A stretch of DNA of 64,000 nucleotides from assembly GCF_000013225.1 (NCBI RefSeq), contig NC_007776.1, forward strand, positions 1,073,277-1,137,276. Direction: 5' to 3'. Each line of letters opens with the position of its first letter. The first letter of the stretch is position 1. Below, piece after piece: positions 8,226-16,137 of this stretch. This stretch comes from Synechococcus sp. JA-2-3B'a(2-13) (GTDB taxonomy: Bacteria > Cyanobacteriota > Cyanobacteriia > Thermostichales > Thermostichaceae). Both the position numbers and the translations under genes were made by a program. The notes under the pieces are model-generated. The model saw nothing but the letters and a program-made list of their open reading frames with translations. It did not search any database and had not been told where the DNA came from.

Positions 8226-9029
8226 ATGACGCGACCAGGACTTGAGATGGGCAAAGTGTATTTGGTGGGGGCAGGGCCTGGGGATCCAGGGCTGCTGACG
8301 GTGAAGGGAAAGGCGCTACTCGCCCACGCGGATGTGGTCATCTACGATGCTCTGGTGGGATCCTCCATCCTGGAGCTGATCCCGCCGACGGCAGAACGGA
8401 TCTATGCTGGCAAACACTGCGGCGCTCACACCTTGCCCCAGGAGCAGATCACAGCCTTGCTGATGGAGAAAGCTCGGACGGCAGCCGTGGTGGTGCGGCT
8501 CAAAGGGGGGGATCCCTTCATCTTTGGGCGAGGCGGCGAGGAGATGTTGGCTCTGGTGCAGGCCGGGATCCCAGTGGAGGTGGTGCCGGGAATTACGGCG
8601 GGCATTGCCGCCAGCGCCTATGCCGGGATCCCTCTCACCCATCGCGACCTCAGCTCCTCAGTTGCTTTTGTTACCGGACATGAGGCGGCAGGGAAATACC
8701 GCCCTCAGGTCAATTGGCGGGCTTTGGCCGGGGCGGTGGAAACCCTGGTGATCTACATGGGCATGCACAACCTCAGCCACATTGCCGCTGAATTGTTGGC
8801 CGGAGGGAAAGCTCCCGACACCCCGGTTGCCCTGATCCGCTGGGGCACCACCCCTGAGCAAGAGATTCATCTGCTCCGCCTGCAGACTCTGGCTGGGCAG
8901 CCCTCGCCCGTAGCACCGCCTTCAATTGTTGTGGTGGGAGCGGTGGTCAGCCTGGCCAGCTTGTTGCCCACTTTGCGTCCGCCAGTCTCGTATTGCTCCG
9001 CAGCGCTTGCGCAACCGGAATCTCCATGA
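8226..9029 (+). CDS. cobA: Uroporphyrinogen-III C-methyltransferase (SUMT)
   Basis: SUMT makes precorrin-2 from uroporphyrinogen III using two S-adenosylmethionines, feeding siroheme for nitrite and sulfite reductases, and B12. The glycine-rich N-terminal motif VYLVGAGPGDPGLLTVKG, the GGDPFIFGRGGEE loop, the VVPGITAG segment and the GMHNL segment are all present. ATG at 8226 and ATG at 8247 are both plausible starts; the longer open frame into sirB is unlikely to be used. The stop overlaps the start of the next gene as ATGA (9026-9029). Confidence 0.92.
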   Translation: MTRPGLEMGKVYLVGAGPGDPGLLTVKGKALLAHADVVIYDALVGSSILELIPPTAERIYAGKHCGAHTLPQEQITALLMEKARTAAVVVRLKGGDPFIFGRGGEEMLALVQAGIPVEVVPGITAGIAASAYAGIPLTHRDLSSSVAFVTGHEAAGKYRPQVNWRALAGAVETLVIYMGMHNLSHIAAELLAGGKAPDTPVALIRWGTTPEQEIHLLRLQTLAGQPSPVAPPSIVVVGAVVSLASLLPTLRPPVSYCSAALAQPESP

Positions 9030-9814
9030 ACGCCTTCTTTCGCAAGTTGGGTGCCCTCTTCTCCGCCTACTACGCCTACATGCTGGAGTACCGGGCCGAG
9101 CTGATCCTGTGGGTGTTGGCCGGATCCCTGCCCCTGATCATGATGGGGGTGTGGAGCGAGGCAGCCCGCTCAGGAGACTTCTCGCTGTCTGCTCTGGAGT
9201 TCATCCGCTACTTTCTGGCGGTGTTCCTGGTGCGCCAGTTCACCATCGTCTGGGTCATCTGGGACTTTGAGCGAGAGGTGGTCGAAGGCAAATTATCTCC
9301 TCGCCTGTTGCAGCCTCTGGATCCCGCTTGGCACCATGTGGCCAGCCACCTGATGGAGCGCTTGGCCCGTCTCCCCTTTACCCTGGTTTTAATCGCCCTT
9401 TTCTTCGTCCTCTACCCCCGTGCCTTTTGGATCCCCTCTTGGGCCCAGGCGGGGCTGGGATCCCTGGCCATTCTCCTGGCTTTTGCCCTGCGCTTTCTCA
9501 TGCAGTACACCCTGGCGCTGCTGGCCTTTTGGGTGGAACGGGTGACGGCCTTGGAGCAGTTCCATTTTTTGGTGTACTTGTTTTTCTCGGGGGTGATCGC
9601 TCCTCTGGAGGTGTTCCCACCACCCGTGCGCCAGGTCTTGGCCTGGACACCCTTCCCCTACCTGGTGCATTTTCCCGCCAGCCTCTGGGCAGGGATCCCG
9701 GTGGACATTCTGCGCGGTTTTGGCCTGGGCCTGGCCTGGACGGGCCTGCTCTGGCTGGCTAACCGCTGGTTGTGGCGCAAAGGCTTGCAACAGTACTCGG
9801 GAATGGGAGCTTAG
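9026..9814 (+). CDS. ABC-2 type transporter permease
   Basis: This 262-residue integral membrane protein has six hydrophobic segments (around residues 25-45, 60-80, 115-135, 145-165, 175-200 and 225-245) and the family features of ABC-2 permeases (FEREVVEGKLSPRLLQPLDPAW after the second segment; ALEQFHFLVYLFFSGVIAPLEVFP near the end). Such permeases work with a separate ATPase, which is not in this window. It starts within the stop of cobA (ATGA), suggesting translational coupling although no functional link to siroheme is evident. The substrate is unknown. Confidence 0.85.
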   Translation: MNAFFRKLGALFSAYYAYMLEYRAELILWVLAGSLPLIMMGVWSEAARSGDFSLSALEFIRYFLAVFLVRQFTIVWVIWDFEREVVEGKLSPRLLQPLDPAWHHVASHLMERLARLPFTLVLIALFFVLYPRAFWIPSWAQAGLGSLAILLAFALRFLMQYTLALLAFWVERVTALEQFHFLVYLFFSGVIAPLEVFPPPVRQVLAWTPFPYLVHFPASLWAGIPVDILRGFGLGLAWTGLLWLANRWLWRKGLQQYSGMGA

Positions 9815-9821
9815 AGGGCCA

Positions 9822-9885
9822 GGTTCAGCTAGAAATCGCAGGAGCCCCGCACTGTACCCGTAGGGTCAGTGCCGGGAGGAATGCG
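9822..9885 (+). mobile_element. Solo IS605-type right-end hairpin directly upstream of tnpB
   Basis: The stretch starting CAGGTTCAGCT and continuing GGAGCCCCGCACTGTA, a short CCCG loop, then a GGGTCAGTGCCGGGAGG arm, matches the solo right end at 2308-2400. In IS605-type elements this hairpin normally follows tnpB, but here it lies only about 25 bases before the tnpB start. It is therefore either the remnant of an older element into which the present one jumped, or a co-opted leader. Confidence 0.5.
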
Positions 9886-9911
9886 CTTTAATGAAGTACA
9901 ATGAACTTATG

Positions 9912-11150
9912 AGCCAAGTCCTGACCGTCTCCTGTAAGCTCAAGGCGTCCCAGTCGCAAGCCGCCAAATTGGACGCGACGATGGAGGCTTTTGGCCAAGC
10001 CTTGAACTGGGTCAACCAGAACACGCCGGAGAAGATCGTCAACGCGGTCAAACTGCAATCCCTTTGCTACTACGAGATTCGAGCCCGGTTCGGCTTGTCC
10101 AGTAACTTGGCAAGGACTACGTCCCGCTTACGCGACCAACAGGTGTGCAGACGGGTAGCGGGTTCCCGCAAAGTGGCGAGACAGCGCAACCGTCCGGTTA
10201 AAGAGTTCAAGCGTAGGTTCGTTACCTACGACGCACGTATCTTTTCATTCCGCGAGAAAGACTGGACGGTGTCGCTGACCACGGTTGAAGGGAGAGAACG
10301 CTTTGAGCTAGCCATTGGTAACTACCAGAGGGGAATGCTGGCTGGCTCTAACCCCAAATCGGCCACCCTAGTCCAGCAGAAGGATGGCTCCTACTACATC
10401 CAGATTTGCGTAGAGAAAAAACCACCCAAGCAACAAGATACCGACAAGGTGATCGGGGTGGACTTGGGAAGGACAGATATTGCCCATACGTCAGACGGGG
10501 ACAACTGGAATGGACAGCAGTTGAACAGAGTCCGCGACCACTACTCCCGGTTGAGGGCGGCACTCCAACGCAAAGCCAGTAAGGGCACACGCAGTTCGCG
10601 GCGCAGATGCAGAGAACTGTTGCAACGGCTGTCTGGCAAGGAGAGACGCTTTCAGTCGCGTCAGCGTTGCGTAGCAAAAACGTGGGTCAATCATCGCATC
10701 TCCAAAGCTATTGTCTCTAGGGCAAAAGCTACCAACAGCGCTATTGCTCTGGAAGACCTGACAGGGATCCGGGAAAGGGTCAATCAACAGCCACGCAGCA
10801 AAGCCGAGCGGCGTAGGACCAACAGTTGGGCGTTCTACCAACTACGTCAATTTCTGGAATACAAGGCGAGGGTTGCAGGGGTTTCTCTGATTCTTGTGCC
10901 GCCCGCCTACACGTCGCAGACCTGCCACAAGTGTTTGCACATCCATCCCGACCCTGCGCAATCCTACCGCAGTGGCAAGTCGTTCAAGTGTGGGCACTGT
11001 GGATGGGAAGGGGATGCGGATTTGAATGGTGCGAATGTGATTGCGCTCTTGGGGGCTGCCGTAAACCAGCCTAGAGGTCCGGGCTTGTTTTGTTCTCTGG
11101 TAGAGCAGAACAGGCTCAGGGCTACTGAAAGCCCGCTCCGTACCGCTTAG
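9912..11150 (+). CDS. tnpB: TnpB, IS200/IS605-type RNA-guided nuclease homologue
   Basis: Full-length TnpB of 412 residues if the second ATG is used (9891 is an alternative). The RuvC-like motifs are in order: D184 in GVDLGRTD, E281 in ALEDL, and the C-terminal aspartate around 370 in GDADLNGAN. The zinc ribbon CHKC...CGHC is at about 338-363. TnpB proteins are RNA-guided DNA endonucleases of IS605-type transposons, using an omegaRNA from the 3' end of the element. No TnpA is present, so it is not self-mobile by itself. A 21-base dispersed repeat (10657-10677) adds residues SRQRCVA between RuvC I and II; whether the nuclease is still active is uncertain. Confidence 0.88.
   Translation, partial: SQVLTVSCKLKASQSQAAKLDATMEAFGQALNWVNQNTPEKIVNAVKLQSLCYYEIRARFGLSSNLARTTSRLRDQQVCRRVAGSRKVARQRNRPVKEFKRRFVTYDARIFSFREKDWTVSLTTVEGRERFELAIGNYQRGMLAGSNPKSATLVQQKDGSYYIQICVEKKPPKQQDTDKVIGVDLGRTDIAHTSDGDNWNGQQLNRVRDHYSRLRAALQRKASKGTRSSRRRCRELLQRLSGKERRFQSRQRCVAKTWVNHRISKAIVSRAKATNSAIALEDLTGIRERVNQQPRSKAERRRTNSWAFYQLRQFLEYKARVAGVSLILVPPAYTSQTCHKCLHIHPDPAQSYRSGKSFKCGHCGWEGDADLNGANVIALLGAAVNQPRGPGLFCSLVEQNRLRATESPLRTA
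10657..10677 (+). repeat. Small dispersed hairpin repeat inserted in frame in tnpB
   Basis: This copy has CGC-GTCA-GCG followed by TTGC-GTA-GCAA (extending to the bases just outside). It is nearly the reverse complement of the copy at 50511-50532. It encodes SRQRCVA, which interrupts the usual SGKERRFQ...NHRISK continuity of TnpB proteins. Confidence 0.6.
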
Positions 11151-11176
11151 CGGTCGGAGCCGGGTAGTTTACCTTT
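11110..11176 (+). mobile_element. Right end / candidate omegaRNA 3' region of the tnpB element
   Basis: From CAGGCTCAGG through AAGCCCGCTCCGTA, a loop with ACCGC-TTA-GCGGT, and the arm GGAGCCGGGTAGTTT, the sequence parallels the solo right ends at 2308 and 9822. In characterised TnpB systems this region ends the omegaRNA scaffold, and the bases directly after the element act as guide; here that would be the sequence from about 11177. This follows family knowledge and is not proven. Confidence 0.5.
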
Positions 11177-11317
11177 CAACCAGGCCACCCTTGAAACCAC
11201 TATTATGGGTCAAGGCACCCCAGCCAAATGACGAATCCTGTCCGTCTCCCTAAAATAGCGACAGATAACAGGTGAATAGCGCTTTACCCTTTTCCCTAAC
11301 AGCCTCCTCGAGTCCTC

Positions 11318-12007
11318 ATGAAGCGTGTACTGGTCGTAGATGACGATCCCCTCTCCCTGAAGGTGCTGAGCCGCCACCTGACTCAGCATGGCTATCGGGT
11401 TTGTACAGGCGCTTCGGGTGTGGAAGGATTGCGTCTGTTTGCCCAAGAGCAGCCGGATGTGGTGGTTTCAGATGTGGTGATGCCGGAAATGGACGGCTTT
11501 GAGTTTTGCCGACAACTGCGCCAACAGCGCGGCGGCGAGCTCGTCCCCTTCATTTTTCTCTCTTCGCGGGGAGAGATCGATGACCGAGTTCAGGGCTATG
11601 AGCGGGGGGCGGATGACTACATCATCAAGCCCTTTGAACCCCTGGAACTGGTGGCCAAAATCGAGGCCCAGATTGAACGCTCCCGCCGCACCCAATCGGA
11701 AATTTTGCGGCTAATCCAACAGCAGTCCCAGCCAAAACCCGAAGCGGACCCCCGCCCCACCCCACCCGAATTGCCCCTGACCCCTGCCGAAGAGCGGGTC
11801 TTTCGGGAAGTCATTCGCGGCTTCACCAACAAGCAAATCGGCGAGAAGCTGTTCATCAGCCCGCGCACCGTGCAAACTCACCTGACCAACATCCTCAGCA
11901 AGCTTTCTTTGGAAAATCGCTCGCAACTGGTGCGTTTTGCCTACGAACGGGGCTACACCGCCGAAGAGGAGCCGGGCCAGAAGGGATCCCTTTCAGGCCA
12001 GGTGTAG
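11318..12007 (+). CDS. Response regulator, receiver plus LuxR/NarL-type HTH
   Basis: The N-terminal receiver domain (residues 1-120) has the acidic pocket VVDDDP, the phospho-acceptor D52 in VVSDVVMP, and the conserved lysine in IIKPFEP. A proline-rich linker (about 150-165) joins a LuxR-type DNA-binding domain with LTPAEERVFREVIRGFTNKQIGEKL and the recognition helix region SPRTVQTHLTNILSKL. The domain order resembles the Ycf29/NarL type of cyanobacterial regulators. No sensor kinase lies nearby. The 3' end overlaps the convergent sulfiredoxin gene by 15 bases. Confidence 0.9.
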   Translation: MKRVLVVDDDPLSLKVLSRHLTQHGYRVCTGASGVEGLRLFAQEQPDVVVSDVVMPEMDGFEFCRQLRQQRGGELVPFIFLSSRGEIDDRVQGYERGADDYIIKPFEPLELVAKIEAQIERSRRTQSEILRLIQQQSQPKPEADPRPTPPELPLTPAEERVFREVIRGFTNKQIGEKLFISPRTVQTHLTNILSKLSLENRSQLVRFAYERGYTAEEEPGQKGSLSGQV

Positions 12008-12256
12008 CCTCAAAACAGCACGTGGCGCTTTTCGCACCCGGCAGGGGATCCGCTCCTTGCCCAAGCGGACAAATGCCTCGTAGCGATGGCAGCCGGAGAA
12101 CCCATAATACTCCCCTTCCACTTCCAAAACCTCAATGGGCTCCTGTAGGCCGACTGCTTCAATGGAAGCCATCAGCGCCTGCACCTTATCCGGATCCGTT
12201 TGCCGCGGCAAAGGGCGGCGAATTTGGGCAAGGGGAATCTCGCGAATCTGCGCCAT
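11993..12256 (-). CDS. srx: Sulfiredoxin
   Basis: Sulfiredoxin uses ATP to repair hyperoxidised 2-Cys peroxiredoxins. The 87-residue protein has the ParB/Srx fold and the signature FSGCHRYEA with the catalytic cysteine, preceded by LMASIEAVGLQEPIEVLEV. It is convergent with the response-regulator gene and overlaps its tail by 15 bases. A PrxQ-type peroxiredoxin is encoded elsewhere in the window (22691), but a 2-Cys substrate is not visible here. Confidence 0.88.
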   Translation of the reverse strand: MAQIREIPLAQIRRPLPRQTDPDKVQALMASIEAVGLQEPIEVLEVEGEYYGFSGCHRYEAFVRLGKERIPCRVRKAPRAVLRLHLA

Positions 12257-12404
12257 GTTGAACTTTCTCCCTAAGCAAGCTACTTAATCATACTCGTTAT
12301 GACTTTGCTCTATCAAGACTGGCAGAGGGTATGGATTCTCAGGCCAGAGCATGGCAGGATAACACCATTCCTCACTGCTCTCTCCCTCAGTAGCCAACCC
12401 AGCC

Positions 12405-12851
12405 ATGTGGCAACTCCTCAAAGCCTTATGGGGAAAGATCGCCGGCCAAGCCCCCCCTGCACCCCCCGCTGCCGCGCCACGCAAGGCCCCACGACCGCCC
12501 CTTGGCAAGAGGCCGGTTCAGCAGCCCTCTCTTCAGAAGGCCGCTGCTGCGAAGGCTACCCGCAGAGAAGAAGCCCCTGAGCCCACCCCAGAACATCCCG
12601 CCCCAAAAGTTGCAGTAGCCCAACGGGGTGAGGAACCTGTGGTGTGGATCCCTGCTCAGGAAAAATCCCCAGACTCCCAGGCAGTAGAATCCCCCATCGG
12701 CCCAGCTCAACCCACCTCTACGGCCAAAAGCATCAGCAGCTTCTGGGCCATGACCGACACTGGATCCCGGATTTCCTGCATTGCTGCCACCACCGACAGT
12801 GGCCGTGCGGTCAGCTCCATTGCGACTGCTAGGCTCCGCCAACCGGAATAG
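12405..12851 (+). CDS. Low-complexity Pro/Ala-rich hypothetical protein
   Basis: I do not recognise this protein. The 148 residues start MWQLLKALWGKIAG, then run through a Pro/Ala/Lys-rich, probably disordered region, and end with a short Ser/Thr-rich part. No clear ribosome site precedes the ATG. The same bases are also open on the minus strand (12426-12842), so coding is only moderately supported. The amphipathic N-terminus and disordered body are the only visible features. Confidence 0.4.
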   Translation: MWQLLKALWGKIAGQAPPAPPAAAPRKAPRPPLGKRPVQQPSLQKAAAAKATRREEAPEPTPEHPAPKVAVAQRGEEPVVWIPAQEKSPDSQAVESPIGPAQPTSTAKSISSFWAMTDTGSRISCIAATTDSGRAVSSIATARLRQPE

Positions 12852-12989
12852 CGACCGGGATCCCTCTGGCTCCAGAAAAAACTTCAGGGCAAGTCAGGAA
12901 TAGCTCCTATCCATTCCTACCCACCACTGCAGGGATCCCCAGGGGGCATTGGGCCGATAATAGACAGGTAGCGTTGGGGGCTGCCAAGC

Positions 12990-13472
12990 ATGCTGGAGAT
13001 GATCTTTAACGGGGCTAACTGGTTTGCTCTGCCCTTTTGGGCCTTGATGATTCTGCTGCCGGGTTGGAAGGTAACCCGCAAAGTGATGGAATCGCTTTTG
13101 CCCATCGCTCTTTTGGCGGCGGTTTATTTGTATCTTTTGGTCACCGGGTTTAATGCCGATGTTCTCAAGGAATTTTCCAACCCTCAACTGTCTCTGACCA
13201 GCTTAACTGGCCTATTCAGTCAACCCTCTGTTATGGCGACGGGATGGGTCCACTACATCGTCATGGATTTGTTTGTGGGCCGCTGGATCTTCTTGGAAGG
13301 GTGGGATAAGCGAGTATGGACAACCCATTCCCTGATTTTGTGCTTGTTTGCTGGGCCTGTGGGTCTGCTCTCCCATTTGCTTACGGTGGCGATTGTACAA
13401 GCAACTCGCCAGAACCGGCCCAGTGTTGCTCAACCTGAAAAAGGCTCAGAAGTGCCGCAAGAATCCATCTAG
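12990..13472 (+). CDS. ABA4-like family membrane protein (DUF4281)
   Basis: This 160-residue protein has four hydrophobic segments and the family signature HYIVMDLFVGRWI, followed by a short hydrophilic loop and LCLFAGPVGLLSHLL. Plant ABA4 is needed for neoxanthin formation; the role of bacterial homologues is less clear, with a link to carotenoid or thylakoid membranes as a reasonable guess. It stands alone, downstream of a low-complexity ORF, and the next 460 bases contain IS debris. Confidence 0.85.
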   Translation: MLEMIFNGANWFALPFWALMILLPGWKVTRKVMESLLPIALLAAVYLYLLVTGFNADVLKEFSNPQLSLTSLTGLFSQPSVMATGWVHYIVMDLFVGRWIFLEGWDKRVWTTHSLILCLFAGPVGLLSHLLTVAIVQATRQNRPSVAQPEKGSEVPQESI

Positions 13473-13485
13473 CCCCTGCTTGGCT

Positions 13486-13776
13486 TTATAGCTCTTTCCG
13501 ATGCACAGGGTGCAAAATGAGCAGCGTGGGATCATCCTCGACCTCAACGTTGCTGCCACGCAGCTCCCCAGCGCTACGTACTCGCCAGCACACAGGGTGG
13601 TTCCCGAGTGCCTTTAGGTGCCGTTGTAAACAACAACCACAAAACCCACTGAGGTCGGATCCAACCGTCAGGCTGTCGGGTTTAGGGCCTACAGCCCGTT
13701 TACGCGAACAATGCGCCCTGTGCTGCTGTGGGCGAGAGCGGCTGACTACCCTGGCACTGCAGGCAGCGTAGCACAA
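13486..13776 (-). CDS. Possible small Cys-rich protein
   Basis: The minus-strand frame encodes up to 96 residues. Its C-terminal part, with FCGCCLQRHLKALGNHPVCW and then VEVEDDPTLLILHPVHRKEL, reads like a genuine folded protein, whereas the first 25-30 residues overlap IS-type end sequence and may not be translated. An overlapping plus-strand frame (13517-13771) is also open. I do not recognise the family. The C-x-C-C/H pattern suggests metal binding but this is inference. Confidence 0.35.
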   Translation of the reverse strand: MCYAACSARVVSRSRPQQHRAHCSRKRAVGPKPDSLTVGSDLSGFCGCCLQRHLKALGNHPVCWRVRSAGELRGSNVEVEDDPTLLILHPVHRKEL

Positions 13777-13844
13777 AGCCGCTTTAAAGGGCGGGGCTTC
13801 AAACCCAGTTTTTCGGTAACCGAATTCTTGTATTCTGAAACCCT

Positions 13845-13919
13845 GACATACTCCCCGCCCTACTGGCTTGCTTCCGCGCAGCGATGGGACGGGGCCTTAA
13901 GCTCAGTCTTCGGGTAAAC
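13845..13919 (-). mobile_element. Miniature (75 bp) IS605-type derivative plus neighbouring solo end
   Basis: The segment begins GACATACTCCCCGCCCTA, the same as the right end of the tnpB element at 18804, and finishes with GGGGCCTTAAGCTCAG...CGGGTAAAC, which resembles the left ends at 20145-20166 and 13797-13820. So both ends of one family are joined with almost nothing between them. A second left-end copy lies at 13792-13820 with no visible partner. Together with the small minus ORF these fill the 464-base gap before bioY. Confidence 0.5.
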
Positions 13920-13936
13920 AGGAGTGCAAACCTCTC

Positions 13937-14557
13937 ATGACTGCTACCTTTGTTCACACACCCTTGGCGCAAACTGTTCTGCCTCGCCCTTCCCGAACTC
14001 GGGATCTCCTGCTGGTTCTGGGGGGAAGTTTGTTCGTAGCTGCCCTGGCTCAGGTGCGGATCCCTCTGCCCTTCACGCCGGTACCGATTACCGGGCAAAC
14101 CTTTGGGGTGATGCTGGTGGGGGCAGGCTTTGGGGCACGGCTGGGCTTTCTCACGTTGCTGGTGTACCTGCTGGAAGGGATCCTGGGATTGCCCTTCTTC
14201 AGCGGTGGCGGATCCGGGCTTGGCCACTTGGCGGGGGCGACGGGGGGCTACCTATTGGCTTTTCCCCTAGCTGCGGGGCTGATGGGCTGGTTGGTGGAGC
14301 GCTGGGGCGTGGATCGCAACCCCTGGAAGATGGCGCTGGCGATGTTATCCTGCTCAGCTCTGATTTTTTTGCTGGGAGCCACTTGGCTGGGGGTGTGGCT
14401 GAACCAGAATGTTGAGCCCACCTCGATCTTGGCCGTCCTCAACAAAGGGGTCTTCCCTTTTATCCCAGGAGACTTGGTGAAGTGCGGACTGGCGGCAGTG
14501 CTGCTGCCCACCATCTGGCGCTGGGTGGGACGGGAAAGGCCACCGGCTGACTCGTAA
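13937..14557 (+). CDS. bioY: Biotin transporter, BioY family (ECF S-component)
   Basis: BioY binds and imports biotin, alone or with the ECF ATPase/T module. The 206 residues contain six predicted membrane helices and the family patterns RIPLPFTPVPITGQTFGVMLVGAGFGARLG and GLPFFSGG.SGLGHLAGATGGYLLAFP. No ecfA or ecfT genes are nearby, so it may act as a solo transporter or use a shared ECF module. The gene follows two IS605-type miniature ends. Confidence 0.92.
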   Translation: MTATFVHTPLAQTVLPRPSRTRDLLLVLGGSLFVAALAQVRIPLPFTPVPITGQTFGVMLVGAGFGARLGFLTLLVYLLEGILGLPFFSGGGSGLGHLAGATGGYLLAFPLAAGLMGWLVERWGVDRNPWKMALAMLSCSALIFLLGATWLGVWLNQNVEPTSILAVLNKGVFPFIPGDLVKCGLAAVLLPTIWRWVGRERPPADS

Positions 14558-14784
14558 CCCACTGGGCAAGAGCAGCAACTCTAAAGACCGCTCCGGCAAA
14601 GCAGAAGGGGCCTGGGATTAGCCTCGGGTCGGAAAATCTAAAAAAAAGATAACAGCTCCGAGGATTTGGCCTTTTTTCTGAGATTCTAAAAACTGTGCTC
14701 AATGCGATGTTCAATACGGCCTATTCATGGAGCTTTTCTTTACATTGCTCTAGAGTTTTATAAGTCGCTGACTGGTCGCGGCAG

Positions 14785-14810
14785 AGCCCCCTTGTGGGGC
14801 TTTTTATTTT
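14785..14810 (+). terminator. Rho-independent terminator-like hairpin
   Basis: AGCCCC-CTTGT-GGGGCT is followed by a T-rich run (TTTTTATTTT). It lies about 230 bases after bioY in the otherwise gene-free gap 14558-14955. A TTTACA box near 14749 and TATAAG near 14759 sit just upstream, so it could end a very short independent transcript as well as bioY mRNA. Confidence 0.6.
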
Positions 14811-14955
14811 CTATCTGCCGACCGGAAAAAGTTGAACTCAACCTACTATGGTCATTCCAAGCTATAATTTGATCTCTATAGACTCCCTAAATAGACGGGA
14901 ACCCCGTCAGGCAACAGACGCGCCGGATCCCAGAAACATCCTGGTGGGTAGTCAT

Positions 14956-15903
14956 TCAGCCCTTGACGGGCACCTTCTTTTCCAGCCACTGAGCCACTTG
15001 ATCTGCCAGGTCAACTCCTTCCAACTGACAGAGTTCTCGCAGCATTGTTGGGCTGGTCACGTTCACTTCGGTTAGTCGTTCCCCGATAACATCAATCCCG
15101 ACAAAATACAGCTTCTCCTGCCTGAGCACCGGTGCCAAAGCCCCGCAGAGAGCCCGTTCTTTTTCGGTAATCTTGGTTTTTTCCACTCGACCGCCGGCAG
15201 CAACATTGCCCCGAAAATCGCCCTCTCCAGGGATCCGATTGACGGCGCCCAAAGGTTCTCCTTCCAGCAACAAAATGCGTTTATCTCCTGCGGCCGCCTG
15301 TGGCAAATACTCCTGCACCATCACAGGCAGCCGACCAAATTGGGTGCTCATTTCAATCAACGAGTTGAGGTTTGGATCCCCGGCATTGACCCTCAGGATC
15401 CCTTCCCCACCTTTGCCACCCAAGGGCTTGAGCACCGCCTGTCCTTCCTGTTCGACGAACTGACGCAGCAGACGCTTGTTGCTGCTGACGCGGGTGCGCG
15501 GGATCCACTCTTGAAATTGCAGGGCATAGAGCTTTTCGTTGGCCGAGCGGATCCCGGCAGGATGATTGAGCACCAGTGTGCGGCTGGGAGAGAGACGATC
15601 CAAAAGGTAAGTGGCATAGAGATAGGCCGCATCTACCGGCGGATCCTTGCGCATCCACACCGCCTGCATTTGGCTCAGGGGCAGCAGTTGCCGGTCTTTG
15701 ACCTCATACCAGGGATCCGCTTGCAGATCCAACCGGATTTCCTCAAGGGATCCCCAAGTTTCCCCTTGATCCCAGTAGAGATCCGCCAGGCCCAGGCAGA
15801 AAATGCGGTGTCCCCGTTTCTGCAGAGCTTCCATCAGGGCAATGCTGGTGTCATGGCCCACCTGCAACTGAGGCAATGGATCGACAATAAAAGCTACCTG
15901 CAT
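14956..15903 (-). CDS. gshB: Glutathione synthetase
   Basis: GshB ligates glycine to gamma-glutamylcysteine using ATP. The 315-residue protein matches the bacterial type: IVDPLPQLQVGHDTSIALM at the N-terminus, WMRKDPPVD, the ATP-grasp loop LKPLGGKGGEGI, RILLLEGEPLGAVNRIPGEGDFRGN, and the metal-binding GIDVIGERLTEVNVTSPT. It is monocistronic in this view, with gene-free sequence on both sides (398 bases toward bioY, 234 toward the pentapeptide gene). Confidence 0.95.
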   Translation of the reverse strand: MQVAFIVDPLPQLQVGHDTSIALMEALQKRGHRIFCLGLADLYWDQGETWGSLEEIRLDLQADPWYEVKDRQLLPLSQMQAVWMRKDPPVDAAYLYATYLLDRLSPSRTLVLNHPAGIRSANEKLYALQFQEWIPRTRVSSNKRLLRQFVEQEGQAVLKPLGGKGGEGILRVNAGDPNLNSLIEMSTQFGRLPVMVQEYLPQAAAGDKRILLLEGEPLGAVNRIPGEGDFRGNVAAGGRVEKTKITEKERALCGALAPVLRQEKLYFVGIDVIGERLTEVNVTSPTMLRELCQLEGVDLADQVAQWLEKKVPVKG

Positions 15904-16137
15904 GGGAGGTGTGGTTCACTGACGAAAGGCTGCCCCGAGTATGCAACAAATCGGAGCCGATGGCTCTCCCCCGGTAGGCTGTTTCCACAAGAGAAGGCCC
16001 CCTCTGGAAAGCTCGATGCAGGGTTGTCTTTTTAACATCCTCTTAACCTCGGCAGGCGGCGCAAACGTTAGCTTGATAGGTGGGATCCCTGTTGGCCCCC
16101 AGTTTACGGCTGGGTTGGCCGGGTTTCTGGCCTAACT

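Noticed and set aside
12426-12842. Long minus-strand frame opposite the Pro/Ala-rich gene
   Set aside because: Its amino-acid pattern (many G, W, R, S) is that of an antisense shadow of a GC-rich plus-strand frame, and no start context or homology is visible.
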